A stretch of 64,000 nucleotides of DNA, taken from Oscillatoria sp. SIO1A7 (lineage in GTDB: Bacteria > Cyanobacteriota > Cyanobacteriia > Cyanobacteriales > Laspinemataceae). The first letter of the stretch is position 1. The number at the start of each line of letters is the position of its first letter. The DNA lies in the NCBI GenBank assembly GCA_010672965.1, contig JAAHFN010000012.1, forward strand, positions 62,886 through 126,885, given 5' to 3'. The position numbers and the translations under genes are program-made. This document shows, in pieces, positions 1 to 8,220 of the stretch. The notes under the pieces are model-generated. The model did no database searches. It was not told the DNA's origin and saw nothing but the letters and a program-made list of their open reading frames with translations.

Positions 1-52
1 TGCCCGCCCCCAGAAAGCCGGGGCGGGCACGGGGGCACCGCCCCTACTATTT
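1..52. repeat. End of a GC-rich palindromic repeat
   Basis: The first bases form a hairpin (GCCCGCCCC against GGGGCGGGC) followed by a GGGGGCACCGCCCCTAC motif. The same motif forms the interior of the dispersed palindromes at 10828-10922 and 55030-55173. It is probably the right half of such an element cut by the window edge. Confidence 0.5.
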
Positions 53-166
53 CAGGACTTACGCAAATTATAGGGTCGTTCGTGCAGCTTGCCTGTAGCG
101 CAAACTCTATATGTGGCTTCTGGTGCGCGGCGCGCACCCTACAAATAGCACCCGTGCGTAAGTCCT
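53..166. repeat. Palindromic element, family F (copy 1)
   Basis: Bounded by CAGGACTTACGCAA on the left and its inverse GTGCGTAAGTCCT on the right, with an inner inverted GGTGCGCGGCGCGCACC hairpin. Two more copies with the same ends but other interiors lie at 21918-22007 and 37395-37538, so it is a dispersed MITE-like family. It has no coding capacity. Confidence 0.65.
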
Positions 167-206
167 ATATTTATCGTGAATGAAAGGAAAGGGAATTGCG
201 ATATTG

Positions 207-1007
207 ATGAAAATCGCCACTTGGAATGTCAACTCGGTTCGATCGCGCTTGGAGCAAGTAAGCAATTGGTTGCAGGCTAACCCCGTTGAGGTGCTGTGCT
301 TGCAGGAAACGAAAGTTGTGGATGAGTCTTTCCCGCGATCGCCCTTTGAAGAACTGGGCTATCACCTTTATATTTCCGGCCAGAAGTCTTACAACGGAGT
401 GGCCATTTTTAGCAAGTCGCCAATGGAAGAGGTTACTAGCGGATTTGCCCCGGTTCTCGGTCGGGAAGCTGTAGAAAACGGTCCTTACGGAGATTGGGAC
501 GAGCAAAAACGAGTTATTACCGGAGTTGCAGGCGGCATCCGCATCGTCAACCTCTACGTTCCCAACGGAGCTTCTGTGAAAAGCGAAAAATATGACTACA
601 AGCTCCAATGGTTTCAACTGTTACGCTCCTATCTGGAAACAGTTCTCGAAAAAACTCCCGATACCTGTATTTGCGGCGATTTTAACGTCGCTCTAGAAGA
701 ACGGGATATTTATAGAAAAACCAAAGATAGCGATATTATGGCCTCGCCAGCGGAGCGAGTTGCTTTGCAGTCTATCTTAGAATTGGGTTTTGCCGATGCC
801 TTTCGCAAATTCGTCGCCGAAGCGGGTCACTTCAGTTGGTGGGATTATCGTCACGGTGGTTTTCAGCGCGATCGCGGTTGGCGCATAGACTATCACTTTC
901 TAACCCCAGAGTTGAGCGATCGCTGTACCGGCTGCATTATCGACAAATCAACTAGGGGTTTAGAAAAACCCAGCGACCACGCCCCAGTTATTGTTGACTT
1001 TACCTAA
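207..1007 (+). CDS. xth: Exodeoxyribonuclease III (AP endonuclease)
   Basis: A 266-residue member of the exonuclease III/APE1 (EEP) family, close to the 268 residues of the E. coli enzyme. It cleaves DNA at abasic sites and degrades 3' ends in base excision repair, in the cytoplasm. Visible catalytic elements in order: N7 in TWNVNS, the metal ligand E34 in CLQETKV, YVPNG, CGDFNVA with the catalytic Asp/Asn, RIDYHFLTP, and the terminal SDHAPVIVDF with the active His. The ATG at 207 is preferred over the in-frame ATG at 180 because the family starts at MKIATWNVNS and AGGAAAGGGA lies about 12 bases upstream. The gene stands alone between two palindromic elements. No operon partner is seen. Confidence 0.95.
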   Translation: MKIATWNVNSVRSRLEQVSNWLQANPVEVLCLQETKVVDESFPRSPFEELGYHLYISGQKSYNGVAIFSKSPMEEVTSGFAPVLGREAVENGPYGDWDEQKRVITGVAGGIRIVNLYVPNGASVKSEKYDYKLQWFQLLRSYLETVLEKTPDTCICGDFNVALEERDIYRKTKDSDIMASPAERVALQSILELGFADAFRKFVAEAGHFSWWDYRHGGFQRDRGWRIDYHFLTPELSDRCTGCIIDKSTRGLEKPSDHAPVIVDFT

Positions 1008-1053
1008 GCTAAAAAGTAATAAGTCAAAGGTCAAAGGTCAAAAGTCAAAACTT

Positions 1054-1201
1054 ATATCAAATACGGTTAAATGCTCGCACAAAAAATTGGCAATCCCGTA
1101 GGACGGGCGTCCCGCCTGTCCCTGACCGCTCTGGCGGACTTTTCGGAAGCCCGTCCTACACAGAATTTGACTTTTTTAGGGCGATTAACCGGATTTGATA
1201 T
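1054..1201. repeat. Palindromic element, family A (copy 1)
   Basis: Ends are ATATCAAATACGGTTAA and TTAACCGGATTTGATAT (inverted). The interior holds GTAGGACGGGCGTCCCGCCTG and, inverted, GAAGCCCGTCCTAC. This is the most frequent dispersed element of the window. Intact or near-intact copies lie at 10828, 26624, 29514, 37759, 39646, 47460, 49192, 54722, 55030 and 60181. Confidence 0.8.
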
Positions 1202-1286
1202 GACTTTTCCTAAGCTAAAAAGTCAAAATTAAAAACTCTCAAGCTAAGAACTCAAAACTCAAAACTTTCTAAGGAGTATTATCGTT

Positions 1287-2171
1287 ATGTTTTTGGTGAC
1301 TGGAGCAACCGGCGGCTTGGGCAGGCGCATTGTACGAATCCTGCGATCGCGAGAAGAGCCAGCGCGCGCCTTCGTCCGCTTGACCTCCCGCTACAGCGAA
1401 TTGGAGCAGCGAGGAGCTGAGATTTTTATTGGCGACTTGCGGCGGGAGCGAGACATACAGAAAGCTTGCCAAGGAGTCAAATATATTATTAGCGCTCACG
1501 GCTCCAACGAAGCAAGCGGCGGAGCCGATGTCTTAGATTACCGAGCTAATATTGACTTGATAGATTTTGCTCGGGAAGCGGAGGTAGAGCATTTCGTCTT
1601 TATGTCGGTCTTGGGTGCCGATCGCGGCTATGAAGATGCACCCGTATTTAAAGCCAAGCGAGAAGTAGAAAAATATCTGGAGAAAAGCGGCCTAAATTAC
1701 ACCATTCTGCGCCCCTCCGGTTTTGCCTCGAATCTCTTGCCTCTAGCGGAACGGCTGCGGGAAACCGGGATTTATCTGAGTTTGGGAGATCTGCAAAACC
1801 GTTCTTCTGCAGTCAGCACCGATGACTTGGCTACAATTGCCGTAGATTCGGTACGAGTCGAAGCCGCTCGCAATAAAATTTTCCCCGTCGGAGGACCGGA
1901 GATACTGACGCGAGAGGATATTCCCCAAATTTTTGGCCGCGTTTTTAATAAGCAGCCATTTATTATTAGTCCGCCCTTATTCCTGTTCGATGGAGTACGC
2001 AATGCTTTGGGTTGGGCGAATCCTGAATTGCAAAAATCTCTAGGAACCCTACGAGTCTTGCTAGCCAATGAGTTTTTCTGTACGCCGGAAGAAATTGAGA
2101 CTTTGGAAACCTGTTTCGATATTAAGATGGAGTCTTTGGATAATTTCGTGCGGCGGTATTTAGGATCGTAG
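1287..2171 (+). CDS. NmrA/SDR-family NAD(P)-binding reductase or epimerase-like protein
   Basis: 294 residues with an N-terminal Rossmann nucleotide-binding motif VTGATGGLGRR (residues 4-14), then GDLRRERD and an ISAHGSN segment. This is the layout of atypical short-chain dehydrogenases of the NmrA/Ycf39 group. FVFMSVLGAD and NYTILRPSGF match the strand 5 and strand 6 signatures of that group. A classical YxxxK dyad is not obvious, so the protein may be a redox sensor or an assembly factor rather than an oxidoreductase. The start is supported by AAGGAGTATT about ten bases upstream of the ATG. Substrate unknown. It converges with the LCCL gene, and only STRR repeats lie between them. Confidence 0.8.
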   Translation: MFLVTGATGGLGRRIVRILRSREEPARAFVRLTSRYSELEQRGAEIFIGDLRRERDIQKACQGVKYIISAHGSNEASGGADVLDYRANIDLIDFAREAEVEHFVFMSVLGADRGYEDAPVFKAKREVEKYLEKSGLNYTILRPSGFASNLLPLAERLRETGIYLSLGDLQNRSSAVSTDDLATIAVDSVRVEAARNKIFPVGGPEILTREDIPQIFGRVFNKQPFIISPPLFLFDGVRNALGWANPELQKSLGTLRVLLANEFFCTPEEIETLETCFDIKMESLDNFVRRYLGS

Positions 2172-2336
2172 GGAATTGGGAATTGGGCATTGGGCATTGG
2201 AAGAGATGGGGAAGGCTGCGAAGGGAGAAAGACTAGAAGTGAGAATTCTCCCACACTTCCCAAACTCCCCACACTCCCAACACTTCCCACACACTCCAAT
2301 GCCCAATGCCCAATGCCCAATTCCCAATTCCCATTC
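2172..2336. repeat. STRR cluster (heptanucleotide repeats in inverted arrangement)
   Basis: GAATTGG/GCATTGG repeats at the left (2172-2205) are inverted against CCAATGC/CCCAATT repeats at the right (2297-2330), with CCCACAC-type repeats between. The block fills the gap between two convergent genes and could form a large imperfect hairpin, possibly ending both transcripts. Confidence 0.6.
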
Positions 2337-3119
2337 TCAATCCACAAAAATAAAACTGCCATCCCAGATTCCATAGTCTTGGCTGGTAACGCCATTGCTA
2401 GTGCTGCCGAGATAGGACGATTCTCCCGGCTGAATTTTAATGGTAACTTTTCCGCCGTCTTTGGCAGTAATTAATCCAGCATGTACTGCTGCACTGCAAA
2501 TCGATGAATCGTCGGTATAAATATCTGTCCCCCAGACCGTGCCTATCCGACCTTTGGGAAGACAAAAATAGATAAAATATTGGTTTAGGCGATCGCGAAA
2601 ATCTACAGCAGTATTGTTCCAGCCCAATCTAGTAATTTCTGGATCGATCGCTACGGGTTCTCCCTCAGAGTCCAGAAAAATAAAACTGGCATCCCAGTTT
2701 CCATAGTCTTGACTGCTAACGCCATTGCGAGTCATACCAGCATAGGAGGTTTTTCCCGGTAGAATTTTAATGGCGATCGCTCCCCCTTCTTTGGCTGTAA
2801 TTAGCCCACTATGTACCGCTGCACTGCAAATCGACGAATCGTCGGTATAAATATCCGTTCCCCAGACCGTGCCCAGTTGACCATCTCGGGGACAAAAATA
2901 AATAAAATCTCGGCCTAAGCGACCGCGCAGCTCTGCAGCGGTAGTATCCCAAGTTATTTTTCGAGCCGGAGCTAATTGTGCTATATTACCGCCATCGGGG
3001 CGATCGCTAGCTTCCCGGTTTCTCTCAATTTCCGCAGGCTCTGGGGCGGCAAAGGACATAGCAGATACTATAGACATCGAAATCAACAAACTCACGCTCA
3101 TTTTTATCAAAAGTCTCAA
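2337..3119 (-). CDS. Secreted protein with two tandem LCCL domains
   Basis: 260 residues. A hydrophobic N-terminal segment (MRLLIKMSVSLLISMSIV, likely cleaved after about residue 25) indicates export. Two homologous ~95-residue units follow (about 54-148 and 166-260). Each contains GTVWGTDIYTDDSSICSAAV, a following GG, PGxxSYxGxxxNGVxSQDYG and a final SFIF. This matches the LCCL fold (factor C, Coch-5b2, Lgl1), including its two Cys per unit (FC and IC). LCCL domains are thought to bind ligands outside the cell. No enzymatic residues are visible. An alternative start is Met7. The two units are also near-identical in DNA, which indicates a recent internal duplication. Confidence 0.75.
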   Translation of the reverse strand: MRLLIKMSVSLLISMSIVSAMSFAAPEPAEIERNREASDRPDGGNIAQLAPARKITWDTTAAELRGRLGRDFIYFCPRDGQLGTVWGTDIYTDDSSICSAAVHSGLITAKEGGAIAIKILPGKTSYAGMTRNGVSSQDYGNWDASFIFLDSEGEPVAIDPEITRLGWNNTAVDFRDRLNQYFIYFCLPKGRIGTVWGTDIYTDDSSICSAAVHAGLITAKDGGKVTIKIQPGESSYLGSTSNGVTSQDYGIWDGSFIFVD

Positions 3120-3200
3120 GGTAATAAGTCAAAAGTTAAAAGTCTCAAGGTAATAAGTCTCAAGGTAATAAGTCAAAAGTCTCAAGGTAATAAGTCAAAA
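3113..3200. repeat. Tandem GTCTCAAGGTAATAA repeats
   Basis: Four to five copies of an 18-base unit (GTCTCAAGGTAATAAGTC with AAAA linkers). They lie directly upstream of the LCCL gene start and downstream of the Uma2 gene on the minus strand. The same unit recurs as inverted pairs at 6656-6690 and 6779-6815. Confidence 0.65.
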
Positions 3201-3782
3201 CTAGAATAGCCAGCAAAATAACTCTCCTACTGTCAGTCGGAAGTCGCTAGCGAATTCGGGTACGGTCAGATAGGTAGCGGATTCTTCAAATATTTCTGGC
3301 TGGCGATCGCGACCATAAACCAGCACCGTTTGCTCTTCCGGGTCGATTAGCCAGCATAATTGCGTTTCAAACTGCAAGCATCTCAACATTTTTTTCGTCA
3401 CCTTCGTCTGGCTCTGATTCGGAGACATGATTTCAATTGCCCAATCGGGAGCTGCTGCAAAAATATTGGCAACTTGCCCGCTACTATCTCGGGGAATTCT
3501 ATCCCAAACAAAGACCGATAAATCGGGGACTATTGAACTGCCGCCAAACGTGCAGCGCAGTTCTAAAAAAGCCCGAGCGACTCTTTGGGGCTTAAGAGCT
3601 GAATTAATAGCAGATGCCAATTCTGTCTGAATTATGCTGTGTTTTCCTTGAGGCATAGGCTTCTGGAGAATCTCCCCACCAATATACTCCCTAGCTGGTT
3701 TTGTTTCTGGCAGCTTCAGAAAATCCTCCAGGGTTAGTTTAGAAGATAGTTTAGAAGATAATGTTGACTGTGCTTGTACCAT
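3201..3782 (-). CDS. Uma2 family (DUF820) putative endonuclease
   Basis: 193 residues. Cyanobacteria carry dozens of Uma2 genes with a PD-(D/E)xK nuclease-like fold and mostly unknown targets. Diagnostic segments are LTLEDFLKLPE near the N-terminus, YIGGEIL, IVPDLSVFVWD (the Asp of the nuclease core), WAIEIMSPNQS (the ExK-like strand) and CWLIDPEEQTVLVY. The N-terminus has a short SSKLSSKL duplication. The ATG at 3782 is preceded by AGGAAGGC. No partner gene is adjacent, and the biological role cannot be inferred from the sequence. Confidence 0.85.
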   Translation of the reverse strand: MVQAQSTLSSKLSSKLTLEDFLKLPETKPAREYIGGEILQKPMPQGKHSIIQTELASAINSALKPQRVARAFLELRCTFGGSSIVPDLSVFVWDRIPRDSSGQVANIFAAAPDWAIEIMSPNQSQTKVTKKMLRCLQFETQLCWLIDPEEQTVLVYGRDRQPEIFEESATYLTVPEFASDFRLTVGELFCWLF

Positions 3783-3819
3783 TTTTTGCCTTCCTCCTCA
3801 CTCATGCCAAGTAGTTAGA

Positions 3820-3982
3820 GTGTAGGGTTTTTTAGGGTGTAGGGTGTAGGGAGAAGAAGGAGGGGCGAGGGTGGGGAGACTGGGACAGGGGGGAGAAAAG
3901 AGAAAATTTTGCGTGCGTTCTTCTCACACTTCGATGGCGGCTTCCCACACTTCCCCCTCTCTCTTCCCCTACACCCTACACC
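3820..3982. repeat. STRR stretch (GTAGGGT and CCCTACA types)
   Basis: Short heptamer repeats (GTGTAGGG, CTACACC) with inverted orientation at the two ends. No gene. Confidence 0.5.
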
Positions 3983-4576
3983 CTATGCCCTATTCCCCAT
4001 ATTCCGCTTCATTCGCTCCAACTCTTCCTCAGTTTCCCAGCGGGCAAATTCTTGTTCCAAGGAATCGTTCGTATCTCTGTTGCCCCTAGCACTTTTGCTA
4101 TCGTTTTTGTTCCAGCCAGCAGCATCCCAATTCTGCTGGGTTTTATTGGCGGCACGCTGCGCCGCGACTTGAGCAGCTTTTGCATCCACTTCTTGCCGCC
4201 TTGTATGAATCTTACGGTATAGCTCTTTTGTCTGCTCGATTCGCTCCTTGGCTCCTTGCATTTTTCCCCAAAGTTGATTGCCTTGGCGCAGTAGGGCACC
4301 CTCCCGTTCCCGAGCAGACCGAGCCAAATCTTCTCTACCCGCAGCCTTGGCTTTTGCTATGCGTTCGTGCCAGCGCTGGACTTCTTTAGCAGTGGAGAGA
4401 ATCTGGTCTTGCATTTCCTTTTCTTTGAGCTGAAAATCTCTAATCAGCTTCAGACTATCTTCCTCTTGTTCCCGCAGTTGCTCGCTTAATGCTTGCAACT
4501 CCAGATGAGGATTTTTGCTCAGAAATTCTTCGAGTCTGGTCTCAAAAAAGCGGCCGAGGTCGTCAAACAGTCCCAT
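3983..4576 (-). CDS. TIGR04376 family cyanobacterial coiled-coil protein
   Basis: 197 residues from the ATG at 4576. The upstream in-frame ATG at 4621 is rejected because AAGGAGG stands properly spaced before 4576 and the family begins MGLFDDLGRFFETRLEEF. Residues 15-140 are rich in E, K, Q and R with heptad spacing (LEEFLSKNPHLELQALSEQL onward), predicting a long coiled coil reminiscent of PspA/Vipp-like helices but without their signature. The C-terminal third is polar and probably disordered. Function is not established. Conservation in cyanobacteria is recalled from the family, not measured here. Confidence 0.8.
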   Translation of the reverse strand: MGLFDDLGRFFETRLEEFLSKNPHLELQALSEQLREQEEDSLKLIRDFQLKEKEMQDQILSTAKEVQRWHERIAKAKAAGREDLARSAREREGALLRQGNQLWGKMQGAKERIEQTKELYRKIHTRRQEVDAKAAQVAAQRAANKTQQNWDAAGWNKNDSKSARGNRDTNDSLEQEFARWETEEELERMKRNMGNRA

Positions 4577-4631
4577 TATTGCAGCTTGCCTCCTTGTCTG
4601 TTGGGCAGGATTCTTAAACAACCATAAATAC

Positions 4632-4711
4632 TGTAGGGGTTCCCCGTGCCCGCCCCTTGCCTGCGATCGCTCCAGACCAACCGGGGCAATCGCGGGGGGA
4701 TTGCCCCTACA
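4632..4711. repeat. GC-rich inverted repeat
   Basis: TGTAGGGGTTCCCC at the left pairs with GGGGGATTGCCCCTACA at the right, around CCAACCGGGGCAATCG. The interior is shared with family A elements but the ATATCAAAT ends are missing. It lies in the gap between two minus-strand genes. A GGACGGGC-type remnant follows up to about 4800. Confidence 0.5.
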
Positions 4712-4832
4712 AGTTTCTTCACGAATGATTTAGACGGCAGTTCGCAGGACAGGCTTCCGAGAAGTCTAGGTACGCAGACAGGGAACGCCCGTCCTACAGG
4801 AAAGTAAGGGAGGGATATTTATTTGGAAATCC

Positions 4833-6458
4833 CTAAAATGACTGTCCCACATAGATAGAGCGAACTTCTCCATTGCGGCGCATAATGGCTTCTTGGTTTT
4901 TCACCTCGACCAAAGTCCAGCCGCTAGAGCCGATATTTTCGCCAATTTTAATTCGGTTGGTGATGCCATCTATCTCAAACAAAGCAGCGGAGCGATCGCC
5001 CAACTCCAGCAATCCCGTCAGAGTATGAGTTACCAACGGATCGTTACTTACCGGCAATCCCGGTTGCACTTCCGGCGCTGCTGGTTCTGCTTCCGAAGCG
5101 GCCGGCTCCGCTGGTTTTGGCTCCGAAGCTTCTGGCGCTGCTGCTGGCGCTGGGGCCTCAGAAGCCTCCGAAGAAGCCGGTACTGATGCTGCTGTTGGTG
5201 CTGGTGCTGGTGCTGGTGCTGGTGCTGGTGCTGGTGCTGCTGGTGCTGCTGCTGGTGCTGCTGGTGCTGCTGCTGTTTTCTCAACCGGCTCGGCGGGGGC
5301 TGGTGCTGGCGCTGGTGCTGGTGCTGCCGCTATTACCGTGGGTACTGGCGATGGTATTGGCGCTGATACTGGTCCTAGCCCTGTAGCTAGTTTTGGGGTT
5401 GATACTTGCCCAATCCCAGCCGATGGTATTGGCGCTGATACTGGCTGCCCTAGGGATAGTTTGGGCTTCTTTTTTTCTGTTGCTGGAGCTGGCTTGGGAG
5501 CAGAGGCTTGGGCTGTTGGTTTTGGAGCAGACTCGGCTGGTTCAGAGGCCCCTGCTGCTGGCTTGGGAGCAGATTCGGCTGCTGGTTTTGGAGCAGGTGC
5601 CCCTGCTGCTGGCTTGGGAGCAGATTCGGCTGGAGCAGATGCTTGGGGTGCAACGGTCTGGCCGCTCAGCGGAGGGGGCGTTTCGGGAACCCTAATTACT
5701 GTAGTTGGTGCAGCTGTATTGTTAGGAATAGATATTCTTTCCAAGGCGATCGCAATCCTATGTAGCGCTTCCGCCTGATTGTTGGTGATGCCTCCGGGAA
5801 TTGGCTCTAAAGTTGGATTCACTGTCACCCGAACTTCCGGTGGCCCAGAGTTCGCCCCTGCTACTTGGTTGCTGGTAGTCTGTGCTGCTGCTATTTTTTC
5901 CTCGCGATCGATAGCTTCTAGCGCCTGCTCTAGATAGCGCATAAACTCCGCATCTGCCTCGGCCTTGAGATCCGCTGGCGTTTTCTCAACTACTACTTCC
6001 TCAGTAGTAGCTCCTCTATTTTGGATGAGAGTCCACAGCCGCTGTAGTTCTCCTCGATTCCACAGCCACAATCCCGACAAAATAGCTAAAGAAGCACAAG
6101 CTCCTCCGAACAAGAGCCTGTCAACCCATTTGCCGGATTTTTCTTCTGGCTTTTCCCCGGCGGCAATGGCCTTGGTCTCGACTGTTTGCTGGTCGGACTG
6201 CGGATTGATTAGCTCTGGCAAGACAATTTGCGGCACCTCAATGGAGCGTAAGGATATGACATCTGGCGGCATTGTTTGGTTGGGCAATCGGCTGCCACCG
6301 TCCAAGACACGCTCCAAGTCTCCAAATAAATCGTCCATCAAGCGATCGGCGTAGGAATCTACGGACCAATCTTTGCTACCGATCGCCTCCGTTGCCTTTT
6401 CCGATGCCAATTCCTCTCGCTCTTCTATTGCCTCTTTGGTGCTGACATTTTCAGACAT
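4833..6458 (-). CDS. Single-pass membrane protein with long Pro/Ala linker and C-terminal PilP/GspC-like domain
   Basis: 541 residues from the ATG at 6458; an in-frame ATG at 6485 is possible. Residues 1-110 are acidic and cytoplasmic. A hydrophobic segment LLFGGACASLAILSGLWLW (about 114-133) makes one membrane span. About 250 residues of Pro/Ala/Glu-rich repeats (APAPAPAP, AESAPKPAAGA) follow and form a flexible, probably periplasmic spacer. The last ~65 residues (LTGLLELGDRSAALFEIDG, RIKIGENIGSSGWTLVEV) resemble the small beta domains of type II secretion GspC or pilus PilP. That resemblance is an inference from pattern only. A role as an envelope-spanning adaptor is plausible. Confidence 0.6.
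   Translation of the reverse strand: MSENVSTKEAIEEREELASEKATEAIGSKDWSVDSYADRLMDDLFGDLERVLDGGSRLPNQTMPPDVISLRSIEVPQIVLPELINPQSDQQTVETKAIAAGEKPEEKSGKWVDRLLFGGACASLAILSGLWLWNRGELQRLWTLIQNRGATTEEVVVEKTPADLKAEADAEFMRYLEQALEAIDREEKIAAAQTTSNQVAGANSGPPEVRVTVNPTLEPIPGGITNNQAEALHRIAIALERISIPNNTAAPTTVIRVPETPPPLSGQTVAPQASAPAESAPKPAAGAPAPKPAAESAPKPAAGASEPAESAPKPTAQASAPKPAPATEKKKPKLSLGQPVSAPIPSAGIGQVSTPKLATGLGPVSAPIPSPVPTVIAAAPAPAPAPAPAEPVEKTAAAPAAPAAAPAAPAPAPAPAPAPAPTAASVPASSEASEAPAPAAAPEASEPKPAEPAASEAEPAAPEVQPGLPVSNDPLVTHTLTGLLELGDRSAALFEIDGITNRIKIGENIGSSGWTLVEVKNQEAIMRRNGEVRSIYVGQSF
5186..5275. repeat. In-gene (GCTGGT)n microsatellite
   Basis: A run of GCTGGT/GCTGCT hexamers within the membrane-protein gene. 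On the coding strand it encodes alternating Ala-Pro and Ala-Ala. Such runs can change length by slippage in multiples of three without breaking the frame. Confidence 0.85.
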
Positions 6459-6599
6459 GACTCTTTTATCCCTTGATTTAAACATCGCCCCCGCTCTTCG
6501 GCGAAAGACTGCACCCGTTTTTCTTCTTTTAGCTTAGTCTCTTAGCTTAGTCTTACCATTCGATTATCGATCCTGCAAGGGCAATTAGGCAAAGCTTGG

Positions 6600-6851
6600 G
6601 TCCCAGTGTGTGGGTAGTAGGGGGTGTAGGGTGTGGGGTGTAGGGTGTGGGGGGAGTCTCAAGGTAATAAGTCTCAAGGTAATAAGTCAAAACACTCCCT
6701 CCTCCCTCCGTTCGTCGTTCGCGCTTAGCGTAGCCTGCCCTCGCCTAGGGCATAGCGCAATCGCTCGTCACTGTTAACCTTTGACTTATTACCTTGAGAC
6801 TTATTACCTTGAGACTTTTGACTTTCAATGCCCCATACCCCATGCCCAATT
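6600..6851. repeat. STRR plus inverted GTCTCAAGGTAATAA pair
   Basis: GTAGGGTGTGGGG heptamers (6611-6650) are followed by two GTCTCAAGGTAATAA units (6656-6690). After about 90 bases come the same units inverted (6779-6815). This could form a long stem. No gene was found in 6486-6851. Confidence 0.6.
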
Positions 6852-7814
6852 CTAAATCTTAACTTGCCAAAGCCTTATGGTTTTGTCATCGCTGGCAGTG
6901 GCTAAAGTCTGGCCATCGGGGCTGAAAGCTACGGCCAAAATATAACCATTATGCCCCTGGAGGGTCGATCGCATTTCGCCGCTTCTTGGATTCCAAAGCT
7001 TGATGGTTTTATCGACGCTAGCACTGGCTAATATTTTACCATCCGGGCTGAAAGCCAATCCTCTAACTCCGTCTGAATGGCCGGTTATGGTGGAGATATT
7101 CTCGCCGCTGCTGGGATGCCAAATCTTGATGGTAGAGTCGAGACTGCCGCTGGCTAAAGTTAGCTTGACTTGAGCTGATTTTGAATTTAAATCTAACTTC
7201 GATTGGGGGGGGATGGGGCTAAATGCGAGGGCTTCAACGGGGGAGGTATGACCGGCGATCGCTTGCAATTCTTCACCGTTAGATACCTGCCATATTTTAA
7301 TCGTACTATCCCAACTGCCGCTAGCCAAAGTTTTGCCGTCGGTACTGAAAGCTAGGGAGACAATTGGCTTGCGATGACCCCGGAGCGATCGCAATTCGCT
7401 GCCAGTTTCTAAATCCCAGAGCTTGACGGTTTTATCCCAACTGCCGCTAGCCAAAGTTTTGCCATCGGGACTAATGGCGATCGCTTCCACAGGTTTCCTA
7501 TGACCCGCCAAAGTCAGATATTCTTCCCCAGTGCTAGCATTCCATAATTTAATAGTTTGGTCGAGGCTACCGCTAGCTACAGTCTGCCCGTCGGGACTAA
7601 AAACCACAGAATTGACAAAATCATCGTGACCGATGAGAACTTTGTCTTCCTGGCCAGTTTCGGCATTCCAAAGTTGGACGGTCGCGTCAAGACTGCCACT
7701 GGCGAGAATCTTGCCGTCGGGACTGAAAGCTACATATACAACTGCTGCAGAATGAGCAGTCAAAATATGCAAGCATTTCCAGGTCTGAGGGCGGGTCTGA
7801 GGGGGGTGGGTCAT
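6852..7814 (-). CDS. WD40 repeat protein (seven-bladed propeller)
   Basis: 320 residues made almost wholly of seven WD40 repeats of about 42 residues. Each has a GH dipeptide, FSPDGK/Q, LASGSxDxTIKLW and a closing W. This fits one complete beta-propeller with no extra catalytic domain. Repeat 5 has an insertion (SPIPPQSKLDLNSKSAQVKL) that breaks the usual DG turn. Such propellers act as protein-protein platforms. Larger cyanobacterial relatives carry kinase or NACHT domains, which are absent here. The last blade (TLATASDDKTIRLW) closes before the stop, so the protein appears complete. Confidence 0.92.
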   Translation of the reverse strand: MTHPPQTRPQTWKCLHILTAHSAAVVYVAFSPDGKILASGSLDATVQLWNAETGQEDKVLIGHDDFVNSVVFSPDGQTVASGSLDQTIKLWNASTGEEYLTLAGHRKPVEAIAISPDGKTLASGSWDKTVKLWDLETGSELRSLRGHRKPIVSLAFSTDGKTLASGSWDSTIKIWQVSNGEELQAIAGHTSPVEALAFSPIPPQSKLDLNSKSAQVKLTLASGSLDSTIKIWHPSSGENISTITGHSDGVRGLAFSPDGKILASASVDKTIKLWNPRSGEMRSTLQGHNGYILAVAFSPDGQTLATASDDKTIRLWQVKI

Positions 7815-8220
7815 AAAGTCTTAATTTTATTTGGCGGATTGTCTAGTGGATTGTCTGACTTAAAATTGTAGGGAGCGGCCCGATAACGTTGGCACTCGTA
7901 TATCGCGAATGATTTAAGATCGTCTAAATTTTAAATAGAAAACTGCCCCCTAACGACCCACCTTACCCTGGACCGCTGCACATTTAATTTGCATCTCGTT
8001 ATTGGATTGTCAGGAGACGATCGAGGACCAGAACCCTCTTCCCTCCCATTCTCCACATAAAAAGCTAGACTTATTTGGCCGGAGTATAACCTCGGTTTCT
8101 TTCATAGGGTTCCCCCGCTGTTAGAGGGAGCCACTAACTTAAGTTAAAACTTGCGTTAAAAATTAAAAACAAGCGCGACTCGCCAAATCTATACAAATAA
8201 TAAATTAGAAACAGACGACA
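7815..8220. other. Intergenic region between divergent genes
   Basis: 406 bases separating a minus-strand WD40 gene from a plus-strand gene, so both promoters should lie here. Apart from a weak GGGTTCCCCC/GGGAGCC inverted pair near 8106-8131 and AT-rich sequence at 8140-8215, nothing recognisable was found. No clear Shine-Dalgarno sequence precedes the ATG at 8221. Confidence 0.4.
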
